Source of the DNA: Rhodobacter sp.
GTDB lineage: Bacteria; Pseudomonadota; Alphaproteobacteria; Rhodobacterales; Rhodobacteraceae
NCBI GenBank assembly: GCA_027489175.1
Contig: JAIYAE010000017.1
Span: 34,840 to 98,839 of the forward strand
DNA length: 64,000 nucleotides
Direction of reading: 5' to 3'
The translations under genes and the position numbers were made by a program. Under the pieces are notes generated by a model. It ran no database searches, was not told where the DNA came from, and saw nothing but the letters and a program-made list of their open reading frames with translations. Shown here piece after piece: positions 42,549 to 52,860 of this stretch (its first letter is position 1; each line of letters begins with the position of its first letter).

Positions 42549-43599
42549 ACCGGGCGCCACGATCGGCATCCTCGGCGGTGGCCAGCTTGGCCGGATGCTC
42601 TCGGTCGCCGCCAGCCGTCTGGGGTATCGCTGCCACATCTATGAACCGGGGCCCGCGCCTGCGGCTGACGTCGCCCACAGCGTGACCACCGCGCCCTATG
42701 AAGATGAAGCCGCCCTGCGGGCCTTTGCAGCCTCTGTCGACGTCATCACCTATGAGTTCGAGAATGTCCCGACCTCGGCCCTCGACCTTCTGGAAAGCCT
42801 AAAGCCGATCCGCCCAAACCGCCGAGCTTTGGCGATCAGCCAGGACCGCATTCCCGAAAAGACCTTCCTGGCCGACCTTGGCCTGCAAACCGCCCCCTGG
42901 GCCGCCGTGAACTCCAAGGCCGACCTTGCCGCCGCCGTGGCCACCCTCGGCCTGCCCGCGATCCTGAAGACCACTCGCCTTGGCTATGACGGCAAGGGCC
43001 AGGCCAAGCTGACCACCGAAGCGGACATCCCCGCCGCCTGGGCCACGATGAACGGCGCGCCCAGCATCCTGGAAGGCTTCATTGCCTTTGACCGCGAGGT
43101 CTCCGTCATCGCCGCCCGAAGCCTCGACGGCGCGGTCGCCGCTTACGACCCGGGCGAGAATGTGCATGAAGCCGGCATCCTGCGCACCACCACCGTCCCC
43201 GCGCGCCTCTCGCCCGGCCAACGCAGTGACGCCGTCCTCATCGCCGCGCGCATCCTGAACGCGCTCGACTATGTCGGCGTGATGGGGGTGGAGCTGTTCG
43301 TGACTCCCAAGGGCCTTCTGGTCAACGAAATCGCCCCCCGCGTCCACAACTCCGGCCACTGGACGCAAGCCGGTTGCGCGGTCGACCAATTCGAACAGCA
43401 CATCCGCGCCGTGGCGGGCCTGCCCCTGGGTGATGGGGGCCGCTACGCCGATGTGGTGATGGAAAACCTGATCGGCGACGATATCGCCCGCGTGCCGGAC
43501 CTTCTGAAAGCCCGCGACACACAATTGCACCTTTACGGCAAAGGCGCCCCCCGCCCGGGCCGCAAGATGGGCCACGTCAACCGCGTGGTGCGCGGGTAA
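42541..43599 (+). CDS. purK: 5-(carboxyamino)imidazole ribonucleotide synthase
   Basis: The 352-residue ATP-grasp enzyme starts [12 protein letters not shown]. It carries [47 protein letters not shown] and QFEQHIRAV. It makes N5-CAIR from AIR, ATP and bicarbonate, feeding PurE. The start lies inside the end of purE, so translation is coupled. Confidence 0.96.
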   Translation: MLEPGATIGILGGGQLGRMLSVAASRLGYRCHIYEPGPAPAADVAHSVTTAPYEDEAALRAFAASVDVITYEFENVPTSALDLLESLKPIRPNRRALAISQDRIPEKTFLADLGLQTAPWAAVNSKADLAAAVATLGLPAILKTTRLGYDGKGQAKLTTEADIPAAWATMNGAPSILEGFIAFDREVSVIAARSLDGAVAAYDPGENVHEAGILRTTTVPARLSPGQRSDAVLIAARILNALDYVGVMGVELFVTPKGLLVNEIAPRVHNSGHWTQAGCAVDQFEQHIRAVAGLPLGDGGRYADVVMENLIGDDIARVPDLLKARDTQLHLYGKGAPRPGRKMGHVNRVVRG

Positions 43600-43605
43600 G
43601 GGAGA

Positions 43606-43725
43606 GCCGCCTCGGGGGCCATCGAGGCCCCGCTCGGCGGCGCTGCCGGGGGATTGGCTTGATCCGCCAGGAACTGGGGCCGGGTGCGGAAGCCTCCGGC
43701 GGGAGTACTTTTGAAAAGAGCAAAT
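43606..43725 (+). repeat. Composite intergenic repeat, copy F
   Basis: The hairpin module has outer stem CCGCC/GGCGG and inner GGGGCC-ATCGA-GGCCCC. The right module GCCTCCGGCGGGAGTACTTTT...AGAGCAAAT follows (43692-43725). It lies directly behind purK, where termination is expected. The rest of 43726-43872 holds further GC hairpins but no gene. Confidence 0.8.
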
Positions 43726-43872
43726 CTGCTTGCACTTTTTCCCATACTTTCGGGGGGTTCGGGGGGCGAACCGCCCCCGTTCCCGAGGAGCGGGCTATGG
43801 CCCGCGACGAGACAAGAAGTCCGCGGCGGAACGCCGCTCCGCTTGATGATCGTCCGGCCAGCCTTCACGCCG

Positions 43873-44565
43873 TCAGTCGTGCTGAAACCGCCCGTTGCGC
43901 AGGAAATGGAGCGTCTGGCGCATCACCGTCGGGTTGACCATCATCCAGGTATGGCTGACCGGCAAGGTCAGATGGTCCGCCATCCCCTCCAGCCGCGTGC
44001 TGGCGACGGTGACCTTGCCATCATCCGGCCCCGGCAGAAGGCGCGACAGGAACGGGTTGATCGACCGCGTCCCCGCGATGATTCCCACCGGATAATCCGG
44101 CGCGGGCAGCCGGTTCGGCCAGCTGTCCGGCCCGGTGCCCAGAGACAGACCCGCTGGCCCGTTCACCAGCTGGAACGCCTTCACATCGCCGAACCGGTCC
44201 ACCAGTTCCGACCCATGGTTCGGCGGTGCCAGCATCACCACCCGCCCCAGCCCCGGCGGATGCCCGCGCGCCAGCCAGTCCCGCACCAAAATCCCGCCCA
44301 TGGAATGGGTCACGAAATGCGTCACCCCGGCATGCGGCCCGCCGAAAGCTGCCGCCACCCCGGCGACCAGCGTCTCGGGCTCGGCCTTTGTCGACGGATA
44401 GGCCGCATGCCGCACCGCATAGCCCGCCGCCCGCAAGGCCACCCCCATCGCGGCCAGCGACCGGGCGGATCGGGCCAACCCATGCACCAGAATGACCCGC
44501 TCGGTCGGAACAGGGCCGGCGGGGCGGTCGGGCGGGCTGGCAAAGGTGAAGCGGGCAAATCGCAT
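43873..44565 (-). CDS. Alpha/beta-hydrolase, lipase-like
   Basis: The 230-residue protein shows [13 protein letters not shown] (oxyanion region), [15 protein letters not shown] (nucleophile Ser88) and [13 protein letters not shown]. The late SHTWMMVNP histidine is probably catalytic. The layout resembles triacylglycerol lipase or PGAP1-like esterases. ATG at 44565 is preferred; another ATG at 44577 is possible. No signal peptide is seen. Substrate unknown. Confidence 0.85.
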   Translation of the reverse strand: MRFARFTFASPPDRPAGPVPTERVILVHGLARSARSLAAMGVALRAAGYAVRHAAYPSTKAEPETLVAGVAAAFGGPHAGVTHFVTHSMGGILVRDWLARGHPPGLGRVVMLAPPNHGSELVDRFGDVKAFQLVNGPAGLSLGTGPDSWPNRLPAPDYPVGIIAGTRSINPFLSRLLPGPDDGKVTVASTRLEGMADHLTLPVSHTWMMVNPTVMRQTLHFLRNGRFQHD

Positions 44566-44707
44566 GGCCGGGATCATGGCCCCCGGACCGGGGATTGGAA
44601 AGGGCAGGCCTGTCTGACCCTGCGTCATGGCCCCCGGATGCCGGCGCGGCACCGCGCGTGCCGGGCACGGCTGGACAATTCCCCCGCCCCCGCGCAAGCC
44701 TTGGCGC

Positions 44708-45160
44708 ATGGCAAAGCCCCGCGTCCCCCGCATCGCTGCCCGCGCCCTGATCCTGCATCAGGATCGGCTCCTTCTCGTCAACGCCTACCCCGGCGCGCGG
44801 CTGGGCCTCTGGTGCGCGCCGGGCGGGGGGTGCGAGGCAGGCACATCCCTGCCCGAAAACCTGATGCGCGAAGTGCATGAGGAGACCGGCCTTGCCATCA
44901 CCGTCGGTGCGCCGGTTCTGGTGAATGAGTTTCACGACCCAGACAGCGGCTTTCACCAGATCGACCTGTTCTTCAGTTGTACGCTTCTGGGCGGGACCCT
45001 CTCGCCCGATTGGGTCGATCCCGAAGGCGTCGTCACCCAGCGGCGGTTCTTCTCTCGGGCAGAGATGCAGACGATCCGTTTCAAACCCGACAGCCTGCCC
45101 GATGCCGCCTGGGGCAGCGCCGCAGCACTCTATGACCCGCTGGAAGTGATCGTGAAATGA
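44708..45160 (+). CDS. Nudix hydrolase
   Basis: The 150-residue protein has a Nudix box ending REVHEETGL. The first Glu of the usual GX5E segment is replaced by Thr (GGCEAGT), though the metal-binding REXXEE part is intact. Substrate unknown. It overlaps the Gre-like gene by ATGA, starting a three-gene overlapping unit. Confidence 0.87.
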   Translation: MAKPRVPRIAARALILHQDRLLLVNAYPGARLGLWCAPGGGCEAGTSLPENLMREVHEETGLAITVGAPVLVNEFHDPDSGFHQIDLFFSCTLLGGTLSPDWVDPEGVVTQRRFFSRAEMQTIRFKPDSLPDAAWGSAAALYDPLEVIVK

Positions 45161-45663
45161 GCCGCGCCTTCGTCAACGAAGACGCGGGCAAAGACCGGCC
45201 GGACCTGCCTGATCTGCCGGTTTCCCCCGGTCCGAATTTCGTCACCCCGCGGGGCCTTGCCGCCCTGCAGGCCCGGCTTGCCGCGCGGCAGGGCGATCTT
45301 GCCACCCTTCGCGCCCGGGCCGAACGTCTGGACAAGCTGCCCGAAGCCGCGGCCGAACGTGACATCCGCTGGCTTGAGGCGCGCCTGCAGGCCGCCGTCG
45401 TGGTCGACCCGAGCACTCATGACCTGGCCGAGGTTGCCTTCGGCCTGGCCGTCACCGTCGCTGATCCCGAAGGCCGGGAAACCACCTATCAGATCGTGGG
45501 CGAGGATGAGGCGGACGCGAGACAGCACCGCATCGCCCCCACCTCGCCCCTTGCCCGCGCACTTCTCGGCGCGCGAGTTGGCGATACCGTCACCTGGCCC
45601 CGCCCCTCTGGCGCGGTGGAGCTTGAGGTCGTAAACATCGCCCATGCTGATCCGCAGCCTTGA
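45157..45663 (+). CDS. GreA/GreB-family transcription factor lacking the acidic tip
   Basis: The 168-residue protein has an N-terminal coiled coil opening with FVTPRGLAALQARLAARQ. A C-terminal FKBP-like domain contains TYQIVGEDEADARQHRIAPTSPLARALLGARVGDTVTW, as in Gre factors. The coiled-coil tip reads LDKLPEAAAERD, where GreA/GreB have a GDxSENA acidic motif that chelates the catalytic Mg in RNA polymerase. It probably binds RNA polymerase without stimulating cleavage. It overlaps both neighbours. Confidence 0.83.
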   Translation: MSRAFVNEDAGKDRPDLPDLPVSPGPNFVTPRGLAALQARLAARQGDLATLRARAERLDKLPEAAAERDIRWLEARLQAAVVVDPSTHDLAEVAFGLAVTVADPEGRETTYQIVGEDEADARQHRIAPTSPLARALLGARVGDTVTWPRPSGAVELEVVNIAHADPQP

Positions 45664-46126
45664 TCCATCTGAGGCCCCGCTTGTGGCTGCCCTCTACCGC
45701 GCGGCGCCGGACTACTGGCTTTTGGCCGAAGGCGCCGTGGACCCCGACCGTCAGGCGGCTGAATTCTTCACCGACGGCCCACCCGGGCGTGACCTCGCGC
45801 TCACCCATCACCTTGGGTTCTTCCTGGACGACCGCCTCTCTGGCGTGGCCGAAGTGTCCTACGGCTTTCCCGAACCTGCGGACGCTTACCTTGGCCTCAT
45901 GCTTCTCGCCCCATGGGCGCAAGGCGCAGGCCACGGGCGGGCCTTCCTGGCGCATGTCGAAGCCCTTGCCCGCAGCCGTGGCGCGCCACGCCTTTATCTT
46001 GCCGTGCTAGAGGCCAACCCGCGCGGCTGGGCCTTCTGGACCCGTGAGGGGTTCACCAACACCGGCCTGTCGCGGCATGACCCCGACACCGGTCACACCC
46101 TTCATCGGTTGGTCAAGGGCCTGTAG
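45644..46126 (+). CDS. GNAT family N-acetyltransferase
   Basis: The 160-residue protein has LLAPWAQGAGHGRAFLAHVE, the acetyl-CoA pyrophosphate loop with its QGxGxG-like pattern. LAVLEANPRGWAFWTREGFTNTG follows, as in GNAT motif B. Acceptor unknown. It overlaps the Gre-like gene by 20 bases and the convergent transporter gene by 25. Confidence 0.87.
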   Translation: MLIRSLDPSEAPLVAALYRAAPDYWLLAEGAVDPDRQAAEFFTDGPPGRDLALTHHLGFFLDDRLSGVAEVSYGFPEPADAYLGLMLLAPWAQGAGHGRAFLAHVEALARSRGAPRLYLAVLEANPRGWAFWTREGFTNTGLSRHDPDTGHTLHRLVKGL

Positions 46127-46968
46127 GGCAGGCTCGCCAGCGCCACGCCGCCCAAGACCAGCGCCGACGCCAGCCAGAACCGCAGCCCCGGCCCCTCGGC
46201 CAGCAGGACCGCGCCACCAAGCGCCGCCAGCACCGGCACCGTCAATTGCGCCACCGCCGCCCGCGCCGCACCAAGGCGGGGCAGCACCGCATACCAAAGC
46301 GCATAGCCAAGGCCCGAGGTAACGGCCCCAGACACCACCGCCAGCCAGACCCCCGCAGCATCGGGACGGGCAAACCCGATCAGCGCCAGAGGCAGCACGA
46401 CCGGCACCGCCAGCGTGAAATTCCACGCCGTCGCCGCCAAGGGATCCGTCGCCCCTCGCCCGGCCAGCGAATAGATCCCCCAGCCAACACCCGCCACCGC
46501 CATCAGCGTCAGGGGACCAAGCGCCACCGCCCCGGGGGCCGCGATCAGCGCCAGCCCGCCAAGGGCCAGACCCGCCCCGGCCCAGCGTCGCGCCGGCACC
46601 GTTTCGCGTGCAACAAGCGCCCCGGCAAACATCGTCACCTGCACCATCCCGAACAGCACCAGCGCCCCGGTCCCGGCATCAAGCCCCCGGTAGGCCAGCG
46701 AAAACCCGATCAGATAGGCCGAAAGGCCCAGCACCCCGGCCGCCCGCCCCTGCAGCCCGGGCCAGGCAAGCCCGCGCCGCTGCCACAGCACCAGCCCGGC
46801 CAGCACAATCGCCCCGGCCAGAAGCCGGATCACTGCAAACTCCACCGCGCCGATATGGCCCGGCCCCACCGCCCATCGGTTCAGCACCGAATTGGCGGCG
46901 AAAGCCAGCATCGTCAGGGCCGTCAGCAGGAACAGTCTCAAAGCGCGTAGGTGTAGTGCCCGGTCCAC
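46102..46968 (-). CDS. DMT (EamA) transporter
   Basis: The 288-residue membrane protein has ten hydrophobic segments: the first repeat includes FAANSVLNRWAVGPGHIGAVEF, the second AVAGVGWGIYSLAGRG. It starts at GTG, 30 bases inside the 3' end of the upstream membrane-protein gene. It is not closely similar to the pair at 31449-33280. Substrate unknown. Confidence 0.83.
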   Translation of the reverse strand: MDRALHLRALRLFLLTALTMLAFAANSVLNRWAVGPGHIGAVEFAVIRLLAGAIVLAGLVLWQRRGLAWPGLQGRAAGVLGLSAYLIGFSLAYRGLDAGTGALVLFGMVQVTMFAGALVARETVPARRWAGAGLALGGLALIAAPGAVALGPLTLMAVAGVGWGIYSLAGRGATDPLAATAWNFTLAVPVVLPLALIGFARPDAAGVWLAVVSGAVTSGLGYALWYAVLPRLGAARAAVAQLTVPVLAALGGAVLLAEGPGLRFWLASALVLGGVALASLPYRPLTNR

Positions 46969-47273
46969 CAGCCGTGGTCCGAGGAAAACCGCACCGCCAG
47001 CTGCACCAGCCCGGCCAGAAACCCGACCGCACCGATCAGGATCGCCACCACCTTGAGCCCCGCCGCGTCCGGTGCCCGGATCACCTGCACCCCCAGGATC
47101 ACCGCCAGCACGGTCATCCCAGCATCCAGCGCCAGGTTCAGCCAGACAATTCCCGCGGGGTCATATTCGCTGCCCGTCACCATCACGGCCGTATAGGCCC
47201 CGAAGATCAGCACCAGACTCATGGCGATCAGCACATATTGGTTCGTCTTCGCCTGCTTAAGAGGATCAGTCAT
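46938..47273 (-). CDS. Small membrane protein, unknown
   Basis: The 111-residue protein has three or four hydrophobic segments (VLIAMSLVLIFGAYTAVMV, ALDAGMTVLAVILGVQVI, VVAILIGAVGFLAGLVQLAV). I do not recognise the family. It overlaps the start of the DMT transporter gene, suggesting cotranscription. Confidence 0.75.
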   Translation of the reverse strand: MTDPLKQAKTNQYVLIAMSLVLIFGAYTAVMVTGSEYDPAGIVWLNLALDAGMTVLAVILGVQVIRAPDAAGLKVVAILIGAVGFLAGLVQLAVRFSSDHGWWTGHYTYAL

Positions 47274-47334
47274 CGCAATACCTTTCGTTGAAAACGCCTG
47301 ATCCTATGCACATCGCTGTCCTCTTGGCAAAGAA

Positions 47335-47360
47335 AAGGGCGCCCACAGCGGGGCGCCCTT
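47335..47360 (-). terminator. Terminator of groESL
   Basis: AAGGGCGCCC pairs with GGGCGCCCTT, and the reverse strand continues TTTTCTTT. This is a classical intrinsic terminator about 30 bases after the groEL stop. Confidence 0.88.
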
Positions 47361-47388
47361 CCTGTTCTGACCGCAGGGTCAGGGATGA

Positions 47389-49053
<1,665 letters not shown>

Positions 49054-49071
49054 TTACCGGGAAAGACAAGC

Positions 49072-49359
49072 TCAGGCGATGATGCCGAGGATGTCGCTTT
49101 CCTTCATGATCAGCAGCTCTTCGCCGTTCAGCGTCACTTCCGTTCCGGACCATTTGCCGAACAGGATGCGGTCGCCCGACTTGACCGACGGGGCGATCAG
49201 CTCGCCCGAATCCTTGCGGGCGCCAGCGCCCACGGACACGATCTCGCCTTCAGCGGGTTTTTCCTTGGCGGTATCCGGAATGATCAGACCGCCTTTGGTC
49301 TTGTCTTCGCCTTGGATGCGGCGGACCAGAACGCGGTCGTGCAGCGGTGTGAAAGCCAT
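49072..49359 (-). CDS. groES: Co-chaperonin GroES (10 kDa)
   Basis: The 95-residue protein shows [11 protein letters not shown], the mobile loop [18 protein letters not shown] and [14 protein letters not shown]. It caps GroEL. It is the first gene of the operon and directly follows the CIRCE operator. Confidence 0.98.
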   Translation of the reverse strand: MAFTPLHDRVLVRRIQGEDKTKGGLIIPDTAKEKPAEGEIVSVGAGARKDSGELIAPSVKSGDRILFGKWSGTEVTLNGEELLIMKESDILGIIA

Positions 49360-49396
49360 CTGGGGTACTCCCTTGAGTTTCCAGGTTTGAAAGGGA

Positions 49397-49423
49397 TTAG
49401 CACTCAGCTTGCCCGAGTGCTAA
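49397..49423 (-). promoter_or_regulatory. CIRCE operator (HrcA site)
   Basis: TTAGCACTC, nine bases, GAGTGCTAA: the exact CIRCE consensus, between promoter and groES. HrcA, which is not encoded in the window, would bind here and release on heat shock. Confidence 0.97.
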
Positions 49424-49430
49424 CGCCGCT

Positions 49431-49459
49431 GAGGTAGGCGATGCCCCGCGCCGTGTCAA
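49431..49459 (-). promoter_or_regulatory. Probable groESL promoter
   Basis: On the reverse strand TTGACA, a 17-base spacer and TACCTC lie immediately upstream of CIRCE, so transcription would start at or within the operator. The -35 is consensus, the -10 weak. Confidence 0.6.
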
Positions 49460-49542
49460 CACCCCGGCCCCGCCTGCGCGCCCATTTCGCATTGCCTTTT
49501 CCGGCATGGCTGCCACGATGCCGCCAACGCAACCTAACAGAC

Positions 49543-50553
49543 ATGGTCCAGATGCCCCGCATTCGCCTGACGCTTTCCGGTCTGATCACCGCCCTTGCCA
49601 TTCTTGCCGCCCCGGTCGCCGCCGAATGCAACGGGCAGAACCTGCTGACCGACCTGCCGGCCGACCGTCTGGCCAAGATCCGGGCCGCCACGGACGCCGT
49701 TCCCTTTCCCACCGGAAACTACTGGCGTGCGACCCGCGGCGATGAGGTGATCACCCTGGTCGGCACCTACCATTTCGACGACCCACGGCATGCCCAGACG
49801 CTGGACACCATCTCCCCCGAGATCACCGCCGCGACGACCGTCCTTGTCGAAGCCGGACCCGAGGAAGAGGCCAAGCTTCTGGCCCGCATCTCCAGCGACC
49901 CGTCGACAATCATGATCACCGAAGGCCCGACCCTGATCGACCGCCTGCCGCCCGACCTGTGGGAAGGGCTGTCAACCGCCCTCTCCGCACGCGGGGTTCC
50001 CGGGTTCATGGCAGCCAAGATGCAGCCCTGGTATGCCGTGATGATGCTGTCTCTGCCGCCCTGCGCCATGGCCGAGATGGTTGATCCCAAGGGCCTTGAT
50101 GGCCTCGTGATCGACACTGCCACAGCGGCGGGCGTGCCGGTGCGCGCGCTGGAACCCTATGACACCGTCTTTACCCTCTTCGGCGCCATGACAGAGGAGG
50201 AGTTCCAGTCGATGCTGCACTCCACCCTCACTATGGAGGCCCAGTCGGAAGATTATTTTGCCACCCTTGCCGACAGCTACTTCGCCGGGGACAGCCGCAT
50301 GATCTGGGAGTTCATGCGCTTTGTCAGCTATGACCTGCCCGGCTACACCCGCGATCAGGTCGATGCTGAATATGCCCGCATGGAAGACATGCTGATGGAC
50401 AGCCGCAACCGCGCCTGGATCCCGGTGCTTACGGAAGCCGCCGCGGACGGCCCGGTCTTCGCCGCCTTTGGCGCGCTGCACCTGTCGGGCAAGGCCGGGG
50501 TGCTCAACCTCTTGCAAGACGAAGGCTTTACCCTGACCGAACTGCCGCTGTGA
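49543..50553 (+). CDS. TraB/GumN family protein, secreted
   Basis: The 336-residue protein has a signal peptide (LTLSGLITALAILAAPVAA). It carries the TraB/GumN marks: VTLVGTYHFDDPRH-like GTYHFDDPRH, VLVEAGPEE, and a late FAAFGALHLSGKAGVLNLL with the GALHL histidine. The family is related to Tiki proteases and often secreted, but bacterial members are not characterised. ATG at 49552 is an alternative start. It overlaps the next gene by GTGA. Confidence 0.85.
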   Translation: MVQMPRIRLTLSGLITALAILAAPVAAECNGQNLLTDLPADRLAKIRAATDAVPFPTGNYWRATRGDEVITLVGTYHFDDPRHAQTLDTISPEITAATTVLVEAGPEEEAKLLARISSDPSTIMITEGPTLIDRLPPDLWEGLSTALSARGVPGFMAAKMQPWYAVMMLSLPPCAMAEMVDPKGLDGLVIDTATAAGVPVRALEPYDTVFTLFGAMTEEEFQSMLHSTLTMEAQSEDYFATLADSYFAGDSRMIWEFMRFVSYDLPGYTRDQVDAEYARMEDMLMDSRNRAWIPVLTEAAADGPVFAAFGALHLSGKAGVLNLLQDEGFTLTELPL

Positions 50554-51302
50554 TCCTGCCCCCGCCGCTGCCTGGCCGCCTCGTCCGCCTGACCATCCTT
50601 GACCTCGGCCTGTTCGAGGTGCGGGGCGGTGAGCGGATCATCGGCATTCCCGCCTACCTTCTGGAAACCGATCTCGGCGCGCGCATCCTGATCGACACGG
50701 GCTTTCCCCCCGCCTACGCCACCGACCCGGGCATCGCCGCGCGTGACGGGTTGCCCGGCTTTGGCCGGCTTGTCGGCTATGGCCCCCACCAGACTGCCGC
50801 AGGCGCGCTGGCCCTGCTGGGCCTGTCCCCTGCGGACATCGACCTTCTGGTCCTGACCCACGGCCATATAGACCATGTCGGCTCCCTTCCCCTCTTCACC
50901 CACGCCCCCATCGTCCTGACCAGGACTGAGCGTGCCGACCCAAAGCCCCGCTACTTCGGCAAAGCCCGCCCGATGGACTGGCCCGATGCCGCCTATACCC
51001 TGATCGACGCAGACACCCCCATCTGCGACGGCCTGACCCTGATCCCCACCCCCGGCCATACCCCGGGCCATCTGTCAGCGATCCTTGACCTGCCCGAGAC
51101 CGGCCGCGTGATCCTTGCCGCCGACGCGATCAACCGCGCTTCGGAACCGGCCGAGCGTTTTGCCGATGCCGACAACCCCGCAGCGGCCGACGCCTCAGCC
51201 GCCCGCCTGCTGACCTTGGGTGGGCCGGACGCCCTGCTGATCTTTGGACATGAGCCGACGCAATGGCCCATCCTGCGCAAGGCCCCTGCCTTCTACGCCT
51301 AA
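50550..51302 (+). CDS. Metallo-beta-lactamase-fold hydrolase
   Basis: The 250-residue protein has VLTHGHIDHVG (HxHxDH metal motif). Further ligands are in TPGHTPGHLS, ILAADAINRA and IFGHEP. The order resembles AHL-lactonase-like and other quorum-lactonase relatives, but the substrate cannot be told. The GTG start overlaps the TraB/GumN stop. Confidence 0.87.
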   Translation: MILPPPLPGRLVRLTILDLGLFEVRGGERIIGIPAYLLETDLGARILIDTGFPPAYATDPGIAARDGLPGFGRLVGYGPHQTAAGALALLGLSPADIDLLVLTHGHIDHVGSLPLFTHAPIVLTRTERADPKPRYFGKARPMDWPDAAYTLIDADTPICDGLTLIPTPGHTPGHLSAILDLPETGRVILAADAINRASEPAERFADADNPAAADASAARLLTLGGPDALLIFGHEPTQWPILRKAPAFYA

Positions 51303-51317
51303 CGCCCGCCCCGAATG

Positions 51318-51360
51318 CCTCCCCTCCCCCCGCGTGGGAAGGGGATGGGGTGGGGGGCAC
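51318..51360. repeat. C-run/G-run intergenic repeat, copy 3
   Basis: CCTCCCCTCCCCCCGCGTGG then GAAGGGGATGGGGTGGGG. It matches the copies at 6223 and 22329 in layout and lies just behind the stop of the hydrolase gene. Confidence 0.55.
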
Positions 51361-51388
51361 CCGTCCGGCCCCCCCCACCCCGCCCGCC

Positions 51389-51550
51389 TCAGCGCTGGCC
51401 CGACTTGCCGGGAATCATCCCGCGCTTTGGCACCAGCTTCGGCCCTTTCGGCGCCCGTTGCCCCTTCAGCGTCGAGGGATCGAACCCCCGCCCCTTTGGC
51501 AAGGGTTTCAGCCCCGCCATCGCGGGTTTTCCAGTTTTCGTTTTCGGCAT
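51389..51550 (-). CDS. Small basic protein, 53 residues
   Basis: The frame starts at ATG with AGGGG seven bases upstream. It encodes a Lys/Arg/Pro/Gly-rich protein with no acidic cluster (MPKTKTGKPAMAG, LKPLPKGRGFDPS, then KGQRAPKGPKLVPKRG). Its composition suggests nucleic-acid or ribosome binding, but the family is not recognised. The following 51593-51851 stretch shows no gene. Confidence 0.55.
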   Translation of the reverse strand: MPKTKTGKPAMAGLKPLPKGRGFDPSTLKGQRAPKGPKLVPKRGMIPGKSGQR

Positions 51551-51851
51551 GATCTGCCCCTGTAATGCAATGAAGATCAGCCGGGCATGCACCCGGCCAC
51601 GAACGGCCTCAGGCCTTCGCTGACGTGATCATTCTCAGGGCACTCCTTTGGGATAGGGTTGGAAATCCGCCTTTAGGGGCGGAGCGGCCTTCCCCAATCA
51701 GGGGGCGTCAGACGGTCTTGTCCATATCGTCCCACTCCTCTGCCAAGGCCTGCAGACTGCCACAAATGCCCCCGCGTGACAATCCGCGCGCCCTCGCCTA
51801 TACCCCCCGCAAATCCCGTTCCTCGCTTAAGCCACCAAAGGTATCGCTCTC

Positions 51852-52772
51852 ATGACCACCCTCGTCTTCGGCCACAAATCCCCCGACACCGATGCCACCC
51901 TCTCAGCCATCGTCTGGGCCTGGTATCTGACCAACCGGCGCGGCGGCGATGCCGAACCCCGCCTTCTGGGCGAGCCGAACACCGAAGCCGCCTTCGTGCT
52001 GAAACACTGGGGTTTTGCCAAACCCGCAATCATCGCCGATGTGGACGCAGGCCAGAACGTGGTGATCGTTGACACCAACAACCCGGCGGAACTGCCCCCT
52101 TCGATCAACGATGCCAACATCATGGCGATCATCGACCATCACATGCTGGTCGGCGGCCTGAAGACCAAAGCCCCGATCAACGTGGTGATGCGCCCCCTCG
52201 CCTGCACCGCCACCGTGATGCACGACATCATGGGCGATGACGTCGCGGGCCTACCGACCGAAATCAAGGGTGCCATGCTGTCTTGCATCCTGTCGGACAC
52301 GCTGGAATTCCGCAGCCCCACCACCACGCCCCACGACCGCGCCGTCGCCGAAAAGCTGGCCGCCGATCTGGGCGTGTCGATCCCCGACCTCGCGACCAAG
52401 ATGTTTGAGGCAAAATCCGACGTCTCCGCCTTCTCGGACGCCGAACTCCTTCGCATGGACAGCAAGGAATACAACGTCGCCGGGAAAGAACTGCGCGTTT
52501 CCGTCCTCGAAACCACCGCGCCGAAGATCGTGCTCGACCGCAAGGCCAGCCTGATGGCCTCGATGGAGGGTGTGGCGAAAGAGGACGGCGCCGATCAGGT
52601 CTTGCTTTTCGTCGTCGACATCCTGCGCGAAGAGGCGACGCTTCTGGTCCCGAACGACCTGGTCAAGCAGATGGCCGAGGCATCCTTCGGCTGCACCGTC
52701 ACAGGTGACACCGTGGTTCTTCCCGGCATCATGAGCCGCAAGAAGCAGATCATCCCGGCGCTGAAACTTTAG
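51852..52772 (+). CDS. ppaC: Manganese-dependent inorganic pyrophosphatase (family II)
   Basis: The 306-residue DHH-family enzyme has FGHKSPDTDAT (His8, Asp12, Asp14), VIVDTNNP (Asp74), AIIDHHML (DHH at 95-97) and the C-terminal SRKKQ substrate motif. It hydrolyses pyrophosphate with Mn. Its gene stands alone. Confidence 0.95.
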   Translation: MTTLVFGHKSPDTDATLSAIVWAWYLTNRRGGDAEPRLLGEPNTEAAFVLKHWGFAKPAIIADVDAGQNVVIVDTNNPAELPPSINDANIMAIIDHHMLVGGLKTKAPINVVMRPLACTATVMHDIMGDDVAGLPTEIKGAMLSCILSDTLEFRSPTTTPHDRAVAEKLAADLGVSIPDLATKMFEAKSDVSAFSDAELLRMDSKEYNVAGKELRVSVLETTAPKIVLDRKASLMASMEGVAKEDGADQVLLFVVDILREEATLLVPNDLVKQMAEASFGCTVTGDTVVLPGIMSRKKQIIPALKL

Positions 52773-52784
52773 GGTGTTGCGCAA

Positions 52785-52816
52785 CCTTGCGTCTCTACGC
52801 GCGTAGAGACGCAAGG
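52785..52816. other. Perfect 32-bp palindrome after ppaC
   Basis: CCTTGCGTCTCTACGC is followed directly by its exact reverse complement, with no central spacer. It lies between ppaC and the HAD gene. There is no T tract, so simple intrinsic termination is unlikely; a protein-binding site or Rho-assisted stop is possible. Confidence 0.8.
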
Positions 52817-52860
52817 AAGACGGAAAGAAGACTGCCGGACCACCGGCGAAAGGGCCCAGA

